This document shows, one piece after another, positions 9,610 to 18,431 of a stretch of 57,117 bases of DNA. Position 1 is the first letter of the stretch. Each line of letters opens with the position of its first letter. The DNA is from an uncultured Planctomycetota bacterium. Lineage in GTDB: Bacteria > Planctomycetota > UBA11346. The stretch covers positions 1 through 57,117 of the forward strand of contig CAIUVD010000253.1 of assembly GCA_903902515.1 (NCBI GenBank). The letters run 5' to 3'. A model generated the notes under the pieces. It had not been told where the DNA came from. It saw only the letters and a program-made list of their open reading frames with translations, and made no database searches. The translations under genes were made by a program, and so were the position numbers.

Positions 9610-10608
9610 TCAGGTATCTGAGGCCACTGACCCGTCATGCGCCCTGGCGATTTCCTGAAGACACGCCGGGGTCAAGGGGGTGTTGATGGCGGCCATGGTG
9701 CTCTCGAGATGCTCAATGCGGTGGGGGCCGACGGCAGGAATAACCGTCAGCGGTGAGGTCGCAAAAAAGCCGAGCACCAAGGCCTCGATCGACACCGCAT
9801 GTCGCTTGGCGATATCACGCAAACGGTTTGCCAGGGCCTCATTCGGCGGGGTGAAGTAACGCGTGGCGATGGCCTTCTCCCGGGCCGCACCGCCCGCTAA
9901 GAATTTGCTAAAAAATCCATTCGCTTGTGAGGAATGCGGTACGGCGGCGATCCGATGTTCCCGCATGACGGCCTCGGTTTCGTCGGTGTGGGTCAACACA
10001 TCGGCATACCCGGTCGGCGTGGCGTGCCGCAGGGCCATATGCCACTCCACCTGGTTGGTAACAAATCCGGTAACCTGGCGTGACTGGGCATAGCGCATGG
10101 CCTGGTCGATCCGTTGCGGCGTCCAGTTAGAACAGGCGTAATACCGCAGATTCCCCTTCGCGACGAAGTCCTCGAGGGTGTCGATGATCTCCGAAACCGG
10201 AATACGTTCATCATCTCGATGCAGATAGTAGAGATCGATGACGTCCGTACGCAGGGCGGCTAAACTTGCCGCCACATCGATCGCCAGCTCTGCCGGCGAG
10301 AGCTGCGGGCTCCAGGGAACATCCGGAATGCCGATCAGGGGATGCCCGCCCTTGGTGGAAAGGATCACACGGTCACGGACCTTCCGGGAGGCCATCCAGT
10401 CCCCAAGAATCCGTTCGCTCCGGCCCCGTTCACCCGGAACCCAATCCGAGTACACCCGGGCAGTCTCGATAAAGGTTCCGCCAAGCTCAAGGTAGCGGTC
10501 GAACACCGCAAAAGCCTCGGCGTCGGTGTTGAGGATCCCTTGACCCGCAGTTCCTAAACAAACCGCCGAAACCGAAAGCGAGGTGCGGGGAATGGTGAGG
10601 TAATGCAT
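9610..10608 (-). CDS. Aldo/keto reductase family protein
   Basis: A 332-residue NADPH-dependent TIM-barrel oxidoreductase. The tetrad positions are visible as ETARVY (Glu48, Tyr53), STKGG (Lys86) and YYLHRDD (His130); the usual Asp is replaced by Glu. The stretch WVPGERGRSERILGDW is typical of the subgroup that acts on sugar-like substrates. The C-terminal part carries the S..ALVLGFF and IPAVG cofactor-binding region. I start at the ATG at 10608, where similarity begins; the GTG further upstream adds a Pro/Ser-rich stretch without support. It lies upstream of the TetR gene on the same strand with no intervening gene but has no copy of the operator at its own start. Confidence 0.88.
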   Translation of the reverse strand: MHYLTIPRTSLSVSAVCLGTAGQGILNTDAEAFAVFDRYLELGGTFIETARVYSDWVPGERGRSERILGDWMASRKVRDRVILSTKGGHPLIGIPDVPWSPQLSPAELAIDVAASLAALRTDVIDLYYLHRDDERIPVSEIIDTLEDFVAKGNLRYYACSNWTPQRIDQAMRYAQSRQVTGFVTNQVEWHMALRHATPTGYADVLTHTDETEAVMREHRIAAVPHSSQANGFFSKFLAGGAAREKAIATRYFTPPNEALANRLRDIAKRHAVSIEALVLGFFATSPLTVIPAVGPHRIEHLESTMAAINTPLTPACLQEIARAHDGSVASDT

Positions 10609-11131
10609 AGCGAGAGGGCTTTCGTAGAAAAAAAATGGGAGGCTGCTGGGAATAGGCGGGACCACCACCCTGCGAGGACATGGGACACGTCAGACTTCTC
10701 AGGCGTGGAGAGGGCCGAAATCTGGACTCGCATCACCCGGTGCTGCTGGAAACCCAATACCATGCCATCCGTGATGGCAGATGAAGTCTTGGAAGATGCC
10801 GGACCACGCCAACAGAGCTATCCATTGGCAGAGAATGGCAGCTTTTAGCACATCATTACCTTAGGGTCACCATCAATTCCCGGCCATGACCCTAGTGGGC
10901 GCATGCCTACCCTTCCTGGGCCATGGAGGCGGGCCAGGAGAGAACACGCCGAACCATCCCTGGGAATCCCTCCGGGTGGAAACCCCCAGACGGGTAAGAC
11001 ACGCACCTTAGGCCCGATTGCCAGCTCCGCCCCGCCACGAAGGTAGCCTGCGTTCGAGGCGTCTTAGCCAGGTCCCGTCAGGAGATCCCCATGCCACACG
11101 TTGAGCGATACCACTCCGAGGGGCTCTTCAG
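10609..11131. other. Divergent intergenic region
   Basis: About 520 bases between the leftward aldo/keto reductase and the rightward SDR-DUF2867 gene. I see no gene in it. An 8-bp inverted repeat TAGGGTCA/TGACCCTA lies at 10862-10894 with a 17-base spacer and could be an operator. No clear promoter could be picked. Confidence 0.4.
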
Positions 11132-12706
11132 ATGGCGCGACGCCGTCGCGAGCGTGTGCTGATGCCACCCGTTCCTTCTGTAACCGCCCATCTTTCAGAC
11201 CTCCACGGAATCGATGCCACGGCCGCCTTCCGCGCCGCACTGCCCCGAGCCCCGCCGGATGCACGGCCGGTGTTCCTGACCGGGGCGACCGGATACATCG
11301 GCGGACGGCTGGTTCGGTGGCTCCTCGATCGCGGGTGGTCGGTCCGGGTGGCGGTGCGCTCGCTCGATAAACTCGCGGCCCGGCCGTGGGCCAATGACCC
11401 CCGACTCCAAGCGGTGGCCGTGGACCTCACGGAGGTGGACCGGTTGACCGAGGCCATGCAGGGGTGCGGCCCGGCCTACTACCTCGTCCACTCGATGCTG
11501 GTGGCCGGCAAAGACTTTCATGCCCAGGATCAGACCCTGGCCAAAATCTTTGCCCTGGCGGCCGGGGCGGCCGGATTGGAGCGCATCGTCTACCTCGGCG
11601 GCCTGGGCGAAACCGGGCCAGGCCTGAGCGAACACCTGGCCTCTCGACGGGCGGTGGAAGAAGCCCTGGCGGCGGGTCCGGTGCCCCTGACGGCCTTCCG
11701 CGCCGGGGTGATCCTGGGGAGCGGCTCGACCTCCTTTGAGATCCTCCGCTACCTGGTGGAGCGTCTGCCGGTGATGGTCACTCCCCGGTGGGTCGACACG
11801 GCCTGCCAACCGATCGCCGTGCGCAATGTCCTCCATGCCCTGGTGGCCTGTCTCAGCACACCGGCCACCGTCGGGGCGACCCTAGACCTCGGAGGGCCTG
11901 AGGTCATCAGCTACCGGGAACTGATGCAAACCACCGCCGCCGCCCTGGGCCTGCGCCATCGGTGGATCATCCCGGTACCGGTGCTGACCCCACGGCTGTC
12001 CTCGTGGTGGATCCATCTGGTGACACCGATCGACCATCGCCTCGCTCGGCCCTTGGCCGACGGGCTGCGGAATCCCGTGGTCTGCCGCGATGACCGGGCC
12101 ATCCGCCTGATGCCTCAACGCCTGCTCCGGGTGCGCGAGGCCTGTGATCTGGCCGTGGGCCGGGAGATTGCCGGGTTGGTGGAGACCAGCTGGAGTGACG
12201 CGGGGCCGATGCCCGGGGATCCCCAATGGGCGGGCGGTACCGTGCTGGGAGATCGTCGCGTGGGCATCACCGGGGCCTCGGCTTCGGCGGTTTTTGCGGC
12301 CATTTGCCGGGTTGGCGGCAAACACGGTTGGTATGCCACTGATAGCCTGTGGGCCCTCCGCGGGTGGCTCGACCGCCTGGTGGGGGGGCCTGGGCTGCGT
12401 CGGGGTCGACGGGATCCGCTACGGCTGTTGCCGGGGGACGCGGTGGATTTCTGGCGGGTGGCGGCAGTGGAGACCGACCACCGCCTGGAATTGACCGCTG
12501 AGATGCGATTACCCGGTGAGGCCCGCCTGGAATGGACCATCATCGATCACGGGCACCAACGCGAGGTGGTCCAACAGGCCCGCTTCCGCCCCCGAGGACT
12601 GGCGGGCCTCCTGTATTGGTACGCCGTCGCCCCGCTGCACGGTCTGGTCTTCCCCCGGATGCTCGCCGGCATCCTGCGGGCGGCAGAGGATATCGATCGC
12701 CCCTGA
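11132..12706 (+). CDS. SDR-type NAD(P)-binding protein with C-terminal DUF2867
   Basis: A 524-residue two-domain protein. Residues about 46-340 form an atypical/extended SDR with TGATGYIGG (50-58) for the dinucleotide and a YYLVHSM stretch in place of the usual catalytic block. Residues about 350-524 match the DUF2867 type: GGKHGWYATDSLWALRGWLD, DFWRV and GLLYWYAVAPLHGLVFPRM. The SDR-DUF2867 architecture is widespread and poorly characterised. The start used has GAGGGG nine bases upstream; an internal ATG at 11162 is possible. It converges with the symporter gene, with only 3 bases between the stops. Confidence 0.85.
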   Translation: MARRRRERVLMPPVPSVTAHLSDLHGIDATAAFRAALPRAPPDARPVFLTGATGYIGGRLVRWLLDRGWSVRVAVRSLDKLAARPWANDPRLQAVAVDLTEVDRLTEAMQGCGPAYYLVHSMLVAGKDFHAQDQTLAKIFALAAGAAGLERIVYLGGLGETGPGLSEHLASRRAVEEALAAGPVPLTAFRAGVILGSGSTSFEILRYLVERLPVMVTPRWVDTACQPIAVRNVLHALVACLSTPATVGATLDLGGPEVISYRELMQTTAAALGLRHRWIIPVPVLTPRLSSWWIHLVTPIDHRLARPLADGLRNPVVCRDDRAIRLMPQRLLRVREACDLAVGREIAGLVETSWSDAGPMPGDPQWAGGTVLGDRRVGITGASASAVFAAICRVGGKHGWYATDSLWALRGWLDRLVGGPGLRRGRRDPLRLLPGDAVDFWRVAAVETDHRLELTAEMRLPGEARLEWTIIDHGHQREVVQQARFRPRGLAGLLYWYAVAPLHGLVFPRMLAGILRAAEDIDRP

Positions 12707-12709
12707 GGA

Positions 12710-14029
12710 CTACCGGGCCTCGGGCCTGCCGCCGGTCGCTTCATCGACAATCACCGCCGTCACCACATCGGCGGCGACGTTCAAAGTCGTGCGGGCCATA
12801 TCGAGCAGGCGGTCGACGCCGAGGACCAGGGCAATGCCTTCCCCAGGCACACCAACGGCGGTGCACAGGCCGATGATCAGGGGCAAGGAACCGCCGGGGA
12901 TGCCGGCCACCGCCACCGCCGACAGCACCGCCAGACCCAAAAGGACCATCTGCTGGGCCAGGGTCAGATCGATGCCGAAGGCCTGGGCCGCAAACAGCAC
13001 CACGCAGCCCTCGTACAGGGCGGTGCCACTCATGTTCATGGTCGCCCCCAGGGGCAACACGAAGGACGCCACGCTGGGCGTTACCCCCAGGCGTTCCCGC
13101 GTGACCTTGATACAGGTCGGCAAGGTGGCGTTCGAGGACGAGGTCGAGAACGCCGTCACCAGGATGGTGCCGATGGCCTTAAAGAAGGGCACCGGCCGGA
13201 CCCGGGAAAACATCAGCAGCAGCAAGGACATGGTGCCGAAGAGGTGGATGGCGATGACCCCCAGCACACCGACCACGAATAGGGCAACGGCGGTCAAATA
13301 AGCCGCGCCAAAACGCATCACCGTCGCCGCCACCAGCAGGGCCACGGCATAGGGCGCCAGGGCCAGGGCCCAGGCCACGATCCGGGCCATCAGGAGATTG
13401 ACGGTCTCCAGGCCGTCCTCCAGGCGTTGCCGACGGTCCTCGGCCAGGGTGGTGGCAGCGGCGCCCGTCAGCAGGGCGGCGATGATCAGGGGCAGGATCT
13501 GGAAGTCCGTGACGGCCTTGAGGACATTGCGCGGCAGCAGCAGGTCGAGAAGGGTCCGGAGCCCGAAACCGCCGGCCTGCTGACTGGCGGCCGTGGCCTG
13601 GATACCCGCCAGGGCCTGACCCTGGGACTCCCGCAGACCATCCCGCACCCCCGCATCCATGGCACTGCCCGGGGCCAGGATGTGCATCATCACCAACCCC
13701 AGGGCGACACTGATCACCATGTTGAGGCCAAACAACGCCATGGTCCGCCAGGCCAAGCCCCCCAGGCGATCCAGCCGCCCCTGCTGAGACACCCCCAGCA
13801 CCAGGCTGGCAAACACCAAAGGCACGACCACCAGGAACAGGAGACGCAGGAAGATCTGACCGACGGGATCCAGGAGGTTAGTCGCCACCCACGTGCCCGT
13901 CGTAGCCCAGGCACCGACCTCAGAGGCCGGCAACGCCCACAGCAGGCCCTGCCACAGCAGACCAACCACGAGGCCCACCACCATACCCACCAGGATGTGA
14001 CCGGCCTGTCGCGACTGGGGGATCGTCAT
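12710..14029 (-). CDS. Dicarboxylate/amino acid:cation symporter (DAACS family)
   Basis: A 439-residue inner-membrane transporter with about eight hydrophobic helices plus re-entrant loops. The family signatures are clear: SSSNATLPTCIKV (first re-entrant hairpin) and PLGATMNMSGTALYEG (the substrate/cation-binding NMxGT motif). These carriers take up C4-dicarboxylates, glutamate, aspartate or small neutral amino acids with Na+ or H+. Sequence alone does not decide the substrate. The ATG at 14029 begins a short cytosolic leader (MTIPQSRQAG) before the first membrane helix. The gene stands alone, divergent from the next membrane protein. Confidence 0.92.
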   Translation of the reverse strand: MTIPQSRQAGHILVGMVVGLVVGLLWQGLLWALPASEVGAWATTGTWVATNLLDPVGQIFLRLLFLVVVPLVFASLVLGVSQQGRLDRLGGLAWRTMALFGLNMVISVALGLVMMHILAPGSAMDAGVRDGLRESQGQALAGIQATAASQQAGGFGLRTLLDLLLPRNVLKAVTDFQILPLIIAALLTGAAATTLAEDRRQRLEDGLETVNLLMARIVAWALALAPYAVALLVAATVMRFGAAYLTAVALFVVGVLGVIAIHLFGTMSLLLLMFSRVRPVPFFKAIGTILVTAFSTSSSNATLPTCIKVTRERLGVTPSVASFVLPLGATMNMSGTALYEGCVVLFAAQAFGIDLTLAQQMVLLGLAVLSAVAVAGIPGGSLPLIIGLCTAVGVPGEGIALVLGVDRLLDMARTTLNVAADVVTAVIVDEATGGRPEAR

Positions 14030-14162
14030 AAGCGGTCACGATCAAGTTGAGCCCGGGGAGGGCAATGGTGCGCGAGTGTTACGGTTCTCCTGGCAGACCG
14101 CCGGGTTTGGGGACATCCTGGTGGACTACCTCCCTCTTTTGCCGCGCCGTCCTGGCTGGACC

Positions 14163-15113
14163 ATGCCGACCATGATCGCCATTGCTCACGACCGCCAGCT
14201 GCTCGGAGTCCTGGCTGTCTATGCCGTCGTGGTGTTTTCGGGGCTCAAGAGTTTTGCCCTGTGGGACCAGGTCCGGTTGCTGCTCGATGCCAGTCCCTTG
14301 GCGATGATCCTGCAAGGGCATCCGCACACCCTGCGGTTTCTGGTGGTGCAGCCGGCGGTGATGGCGGATCGGCTCGGAATAGACCCGGATCCGGCATGGA
14401 CGTTGTGTTGTTTTCTGTTGGTAGTTGCCACGGCCCTTTTGTGCGCCCGGGCGGCAGCACTCATAAAGGGGCCAGGCCACCTTATCGCGAGCGATAAGGT
14501 GGCCTGTCCCCTTTGTGGTGAGGTGGCCTTACGAGCCCCAGCCCTGGCCGCCCTGGGCTCCGTCAGCCTGTTCATGAACGGCCGGCTGATCCCAGCCTTT
14601 GCGGGGGTGGCCCTGGCGCTGGCCATCCTGGCCGAACGCCGGGCCGGGATCGCCCGCTGGACCTGGGTTCCGGGTCTGCTGGTGGCCCTGCTGCTGGCCT
14701 CGGTGAGCAGCGGGACCCTGGCAGTGGCCGTCGCAGCCTGCGTCCTGGCCTGGCTGGCGGCCCCGGGGACCTCCCGCTGGCTGGGGGCCGTCGTAGCCGG
14801 CCTCGGCGCGCTCCTGGTGGCGGCCGGGGCGTGGAAGGCGCTGGTCTTCTTCAAGGGCGACATCCTGGCGGCCCTCGCCCATGGGCCGGGGGCCTTTCTA
14901 GCCCCCCTCGGCGCGGCGGCGGGCGGGGTCATCCTGGTCCTCCTGGGCCTGGGGCTGGCCTGGGCCCTGGGCCGGGAGCCATCCCGCCGGCCGGTGCGTC
15001 TCGTCGTCCTGGCCGCCGCCGCCGCGGGCCTATTCGGCTGGTCGACCCTCGCGGTGGGCTTGGTGCCCGCCCTGGTGGTGCTGCTGGCCTGGGCAGCACC
15101 GGAGCCCGCGTAG
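14163..15113 (+). CDS. Multi-spanning membrane protein of unknown function, interrupted in frame by a palindrome
   Basis: About 316 residues with eight to ten hydrophobic segments and Ala/Leu/Val-rich composition; I do not recognise a family. After the second or third helix there is an abrupt polar stretch, IKGPGHLIASDKVACPLCG, encoded exactly by the 50-bp palindrome at 14465-14514. The reading frame stays open through it and continues in membrane-like sequence, so the insertion appears to be tolerated in a loop. The start is uncertain: ATG at 14163 or 14172, or the GTG at 14076. thiD starts 23 bases after the stop, so the two may be cotranscribed. Confidence 0.65.
   Translation: MPTMIAIAHDRQLLGVLAVYAVVVFSGLKSFALWDQVRLLLDASPLAMILQGHPHTLRFLVVQPAVMADRLGIDPDPAWTLCCFLLVVATALLCARAAALIKGPGHLIASDKVACPLCGEVALRAPALAALGSVSLFMNGRLIPAFAGVALALAILAERRAGIARWTWVPGLLVALLLASVSSGTLAVAVAACVLAWLAAPGTSRWLGAVVAGLGALLVAAGAWKALVFFKGDILAALAHGPGAFLAPLGAAAGGVILVLLGLGLAWALGREPSRRPVRLVVLAAAAAGLFGWSTLAVGLVPALVVLLAWAAPEPA
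14465..14514. repeat. REP-like 50-bp palindrome inside a coding sequence
   Basis: Two 24-base arms (14465-14488 and 14491-14514) are reverse complements at 23 of 24 positions with only GA between them. The arm starts AAAGGGGCCAGGCCACC and the other ends GGTGGCCTGTCCCCTTT. This resembles mobile palindromic (REP/RAYT-type) elements that share the GGCCTGTCCCCTTT type of tail. No transposase is in the window. Confidence 0.75.
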
Positions 15114-15136
15114 ACTTTCGCCCTGCTCCGGGCACC

Positions 15137-15976
15137 ATGGCGGCCATGACCTTTCCCGCCGTCTGCCTCTCGATTGGTTCCTCGGACACCTCCGGCGGGG
15201 CCGGAATCCAAGGGGATCTCAAGACCTTCACCGCCCTCTCGATCCACGGCCTGTCGGTGATCACGGCCGTGAATGCCCAGGGATTGGCTGGTGTTGCCGA
15301 TGTCATGCCCATCCCCGAGGCCCACGTCCGGGCCCAGCTGGAGGCCCTGGAAACCGATTTCACTATCGGCGCCATCAAGGTCGGTTGGTGCCCCACGGTG
15401 GACGTGATGCGAGTCGTCGGCCGCTGGCTGCGCCAGCACCCCCGCATCCCGGTAGTCCTCGATCCGGTGGCCACCGATGGCCGGGGCATTCCCCAGATGA
15501 CCCCGGAAATGGTCGAGGCCCTACGCACGGACCTGCTGCCCCGGGCGACCATCGCCACCCCCAACCGCTTCGAAGCCGCCCTGCTGGCCGGAATGGAGGA
15601 GTGCCTGACCCGCGAGGACATGGAGGCCGCCGCCATCGCCCTGCGGGACCGCCACGGCTGTTCGGTGCTGGTGACCGGCGGCAGTTCCGGCACCGAGGCC
15701 CTGGACGTGCTGGCGGCCATCGACGGCCTGCGCCACTTCTCGACCCCGGCCCACCCTCGGCCCAAGGTCCATGGCCAGGGCTCGTGCCACGCCGCCGCCA
15801 TTGCCGCCGGCCTGGCCCGGCACGACGGCCTGCGGGAAGCCATCGTCGCCGCCAAACTTTACATCGGTGCGGCCATTGCCGCCGCCCCGACGACCACCAC
15901 CGACCGCTCGGTGCTGTGGCATGCGGTGACGGTCCGCGAACAGGTCATCGCGCCGCCGGTGGCTCAGGATCCGTAA
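15137..15976 (+). CDS. thiD: ThiD-like hydroxymethylpyrimidine (phosphate) kinase
   Basis: A 279-residue ribokinase-fold kinase of thiamine synthesis, expected to phosphorylate HMP and HMP-phosphate in the cytosol. The hallmark GSSDTSGGAGIQGDLKT is at 14-30, VLDPVATDG at 108-115 and TPNRFEA at 141-147. Two active-site stretches deviate: the usual HGTGC loop reads HGQGSC (Ser216 then Cys217), and the KGGH stretch reads TGGS. It could therefore be a ThiD with shifted catalytic geometry or a relative acting on pyridoxal-like substrates. The start is ATG at 15137 or the ATG three codons later; neither has a strong ribosome site. No other thi genes are nearby. The next gene starts 61 bases downstream. 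Confidence 0.8.
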   Translation: MAAMTFPAVCLSIGSSDTSGGAGIQGDLKTFTALSIHGLSVITAVNAQGLAGVADVMPIPEAHVRAQLEALETDFTIGAIKVGWCPTVDVMRVVGRWLRQHPRIPVVLDPVATDGRGIPQMTPEMVEALRTDLLPRATIATPNRFEAALLAGMEECLTREDMEAAAIALRDRHGCSVLVTGGSSGTEALDVLAAIDGLRHFSTPAHPRPKVHGQGSCHAAAIAAGLARHDGLREAIVAAKLYIGAAIAAAPTTTTDRSVLWHAVTVREQVIAPPVAQDP

Positions 15977-16037
15977 GTCACCGCGAACGGCCTAGCGCCT
16001 GCGACGGATCCCATAGGATCAGGCCCAGGAGAATCCC

Positions 16038-16790
16038 ATGCTGTTGGCCCGCCTCGGCAACCTGTTCAAAGGTTTCCTCACCATCTTCGTCTCTAGCGTC
16101 GAGAAGAAGAACCCCGAGGTGCTGCTGGAACTGGAGAAGGAAAACCTCCGGACCCAGATCGGCCAGTACAACCAGGGCTTGGCCTCCCACGCCGGGATGT
16201 GCGAGCGCCTGATGAGCCAGGTTCGCAAGTTGGAACTCGACGAGCGCGACCTCCGGGCCAAGACCACTGCCCACCTCAAGGCCGGCAATCGCGAGGCCGC
16301 CGGACAGTACGCCCTGCGCCTCCAGACCATCGAACGGGAACTGGCGGAAAACCGTACCCAGTTAGAGCAGGCCGAGACCACCTACAAGGATCTGGTGAAG
16401 GCGCGCGATGTCTCCATCAGCGCCGCCAAGGCCAAGATCGAAGCCCTCAAGGGCGCGATTCAGGACCTGCGCATGAAGCAGGCCATGGCCGAGATGAACG
16501 AGATGGCCGCCGGCATGATCAGCCAGGTCGGTGGAGCCGGGGATACCCTCAACCGTCTCACGGAAATGGTCGAGGACGAACGCACCCACGCCGCCGGTCG
16601 GGCCCGGGTGGCCCGGGACGCCGTCGACATGGGCGACATCAAGCTGAAAGAGGCCGAGCAGACCGCCCTGGCGGACCAGGCCCTGGCGGATTTCGCCGCC
16701 AAGTCCGGCATGGCCATCGACGCCCCCGCCGGGGCCGCCCCGGCCGCCGCTCCCCGCACCATGGGCCCCTCCGTTTCCCAGGGGGCCTAA
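16038..16790 (+). CDS. PspA/IM30 family membrane-remodelling protein
   Basis: A 250-residue, almost entirely helical protein. The N-terminal amphipathic segment (MLLARLGNLFKGFLTIF) fits PspA membrane-binding helix 0, followed by long coiled coils (about 30-200) with regular Leu and charged residues, and an Ala/Pro-rich tail (about 225-250). PspA/IM30 (Vipp1) proteins are ESCRT-III relatives that bind and protect stressed inner membranes. AGGAGAATCCC immediately before the ATG is a good ribosome site. It is the first gene of a four-gene operon: only 3 bases separate it from the AAA+ gene. No pspF-type sigma-54 activator is present, so regulation must differ from enterobacteria. Confidence 0.82.
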   Translation: MLLARLGNLFKGFLTIFVSSVEKKNPEVLLELEKENLRTQIGQYNQGLASHAGMCERLMSQVRKLELDERDLRAKTTAHLKAGNREAAGQYALRLQTIERELAENRTQLEQAETTYKDLVKARDVSISAAKAKIEALKGAIQDLRMKQAMAEMNEMAAGMISQVGGAGDTLNRLTEMVEDERTHAAGRARVARDAVDMGDIKLKEAEQTALADQALADFAAKSGMAIDAPAGAAPAAAPRTMGPSVSQGA

Positions 16791-16793
16791 GTC

Positions 16794-18431
16794 ATGCCCA
16801 TGCCCGCCGGGGCGCCGGCCTGGGCCGTGCGCCTGGCCGAGGACTACGAAAGCGGCGCCGCCACCCAGTTCGTGCTCCATGGCGCGGTCGATGACCGCCT
16901 GCCCCAGGGCGATGGCCTCAAACCGGTGGCCGACTGGCTGGTGGAGGCCCTGCTGCCGTCCTTCCCGGTGGTCCTGCAGTACGACCTCGGCAATGGCCTG
17001 CGGGTGTTGCGCGGCACCGACCTGACGGGCCAGTGGTCCGGCTTCACCACGCCCCGCCAGCCCCGGCCGGCGGTCGAATCCATCTCCGGCTACTTGCGCT
17101 ACCTGCATAATCTGCGGGCATTGACCAGCGCCGTGCCGCCCGCCGTGGCGGTGCTGGTGCGTGGGGCGGAACAAGTCTTCCCAGCCCAAACCCCCGGCCA
17201 CGAACAGGCCGGCCTGGTGGCCCTGGTGCGGGAGTGGAGCACCGCCGCGCCCTTCCTGGACCTGCCCTTCGCCAGCATCCTGATCGCCGACAGCGTAGCC
17301 GATCTGAACCCCCTGCTGGCGCGCAATCCCGCGGCCAGCGTGGTCGAGGTCGGCCTGCCGGATGCCACCGCCCTGGGCCGGGGCCTCGACCTGCTGCGGG
17401 CCGCCCACCCGGCGGCCTTCCCCGCCGACCTGACCAGCGCCGTCCTCGCCCCGCAACTCAAGGGCTGTTCGTTAGTGGCGGTGGAATCCGCCGTCCGCCG
17501 GGCCGCCCACCGCCGTACACCCCTGGCCGCCAACGACCTCAGCTCCCTGAAAAAATCCCTGGTCGAGGGCGAAGCCAAGGACCTCCTCGAATTCCTGACC
17601 GCCGACCGGACCCTCGACGACTACCACGGCCAGGAAGCCCTCAAAACCTGGATCCGCCAGGACGCCGCCCTGTGGCGCAAGGGCGACCTCGCGGCCCTGC
17701 CCATGGGCTACCTGCTGTGCGGTCCGGTGGGCACCGGCAAAACCTTCCTGGTCGAGTGCATCGCCGGCGAGGCCGGGGTGCCAGTGGTCAAACTCAAGAA
17801 TTTCCGGGACCGTTGGGTCGGGTCGTCAGAAGCGAATCTCGAAAAAATCTTCCGCCTCGTCCACGCCCTGGACCGCTGCATGGTATTTGTCGACGAAGCC
17901 GACCAGAGCCTCGGCAAGCGCGAGACGGACAGCAGCGATGGCGGCCTAGGCGGCCGGCTCTACGCTCGTTTCGCCGAGGAAATGTCCAACTCCCGCAATC
18001 GGGGCAAGGTCATGTGGCTGCTCGCCTCGTCGCGCCCGGACCTGATTGAGGTCGACCTCAAACGCCCGGGCCGCATCGATGTGAAGGTGCCCCTGCTGCC
18101 CACCGCCACGGTCGAGGAATCCGCCAGCCTGATCGCCATGCTCGCCAAGCGGCGGGGCCTGCTCCTGGATGAGGCGGCCCGCGCCGTCCTTGCCCCGGGC
18201 CTGCCGGTGCGCCTCACGCCGGGCGCCGCCGAGGCCCTGGCGGTCAAGGCCTACCGCCTCGCCCAAACCCGGAACCTCAACGCCTTCGAGGCGATGACCG
18301 CTGCCTTAGAAGGCTGGCAGCCTCCGGTGCCGCCGGATGTCATGGAACGTCAGATGCGCTTGGCGGTGCGCGAAGCCAGCGACCTGGCCTTCGTCCCGCC
18401 CTCCTTCCGCCATCTCGCTGAAGCGCCGTGA
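16794..18431 (+). CDS. AAA+ ATPase, two-part, with degenerate N-terminal half
   Basis: A 545-residue cytosolic ATPase. The C-terminal AAA module is classical: Walker A GPVGTGKT (310-317), pore-region FRDRWVGSSEANLEKIF, Walker B MVFVDEAD (363-370) and arginine finger RPGRID (424-429). The N-terminal half (about 10-245) has no Walker A but ends in a block (VEVGLPD...CSLVAVESAVRRAAHR) like the sensor-2/lid part of AAA domains, so it looks like an inactive AAA module. It follows the PspA gene by 3 bases and overlaps the next gene by four (GTGA). By analogy with Vps4 and ESCRT-III, I infer that it remodels or disassembles the PspA polymer. Confidence 0.85.
   Translation: MPMPAGAPAWAVRLAEDYESGAATQFVLHGAVDDRLPQGDGLKPVADWLVEALLPSFPVVLQYDLGNGLRVLRGTDLTGQWSGFTTPRQPRPAVESISGYLRYLHNLRALTSAVPPAVAVLVRGAEQVFPAQTPGHEQAGLVALVREWSTAAPFLDLPFASILIADSVADLNPLLARNPAASVVEVGLPDATALGRGLDLLRAAHPAAFPADLTSAVLAPQLKGCSLVAVESAVRRAAHRRTPLAANDLSSLKKSLVEGEAKDLLEFLTADRTLDDYHGQEALKTWIRQDAALWRKGDLAALPMGYLLCGPVGTGKTFLVECIAGEAGVPVVKLKNFRDRWVGSSEANLEKIFRLVHALDRCMVFVDEADQSLGKRETDSSDGGLGGRLYARFAEEMSNSRNRGKVMWLLASSRPDLIEVDLKRPGRIDVKVPLLPTATVEESASLIAMLAKRRGLLLDEAARAVLAPGLPVRLTPGAAEALAVKAYRLAQTRNLNAFEAMTAALEGWQPPVPPDVMERQMRLAVREASDLAFVPPSFRHLAEAP

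Noticed and set aside
14076..14162. GTG-initiated extension of the palindrome-bearing membrane protein
   Set aside because: It adds residues without membrane or signal character, and later ATGs fit better; it could not be settled.
16362..17456. A 364-codon minus-strand frame across PspA and the AAA+ gene
   Set aside because: Gly/His/Gln-rich shadow opposite two well-supported genes.
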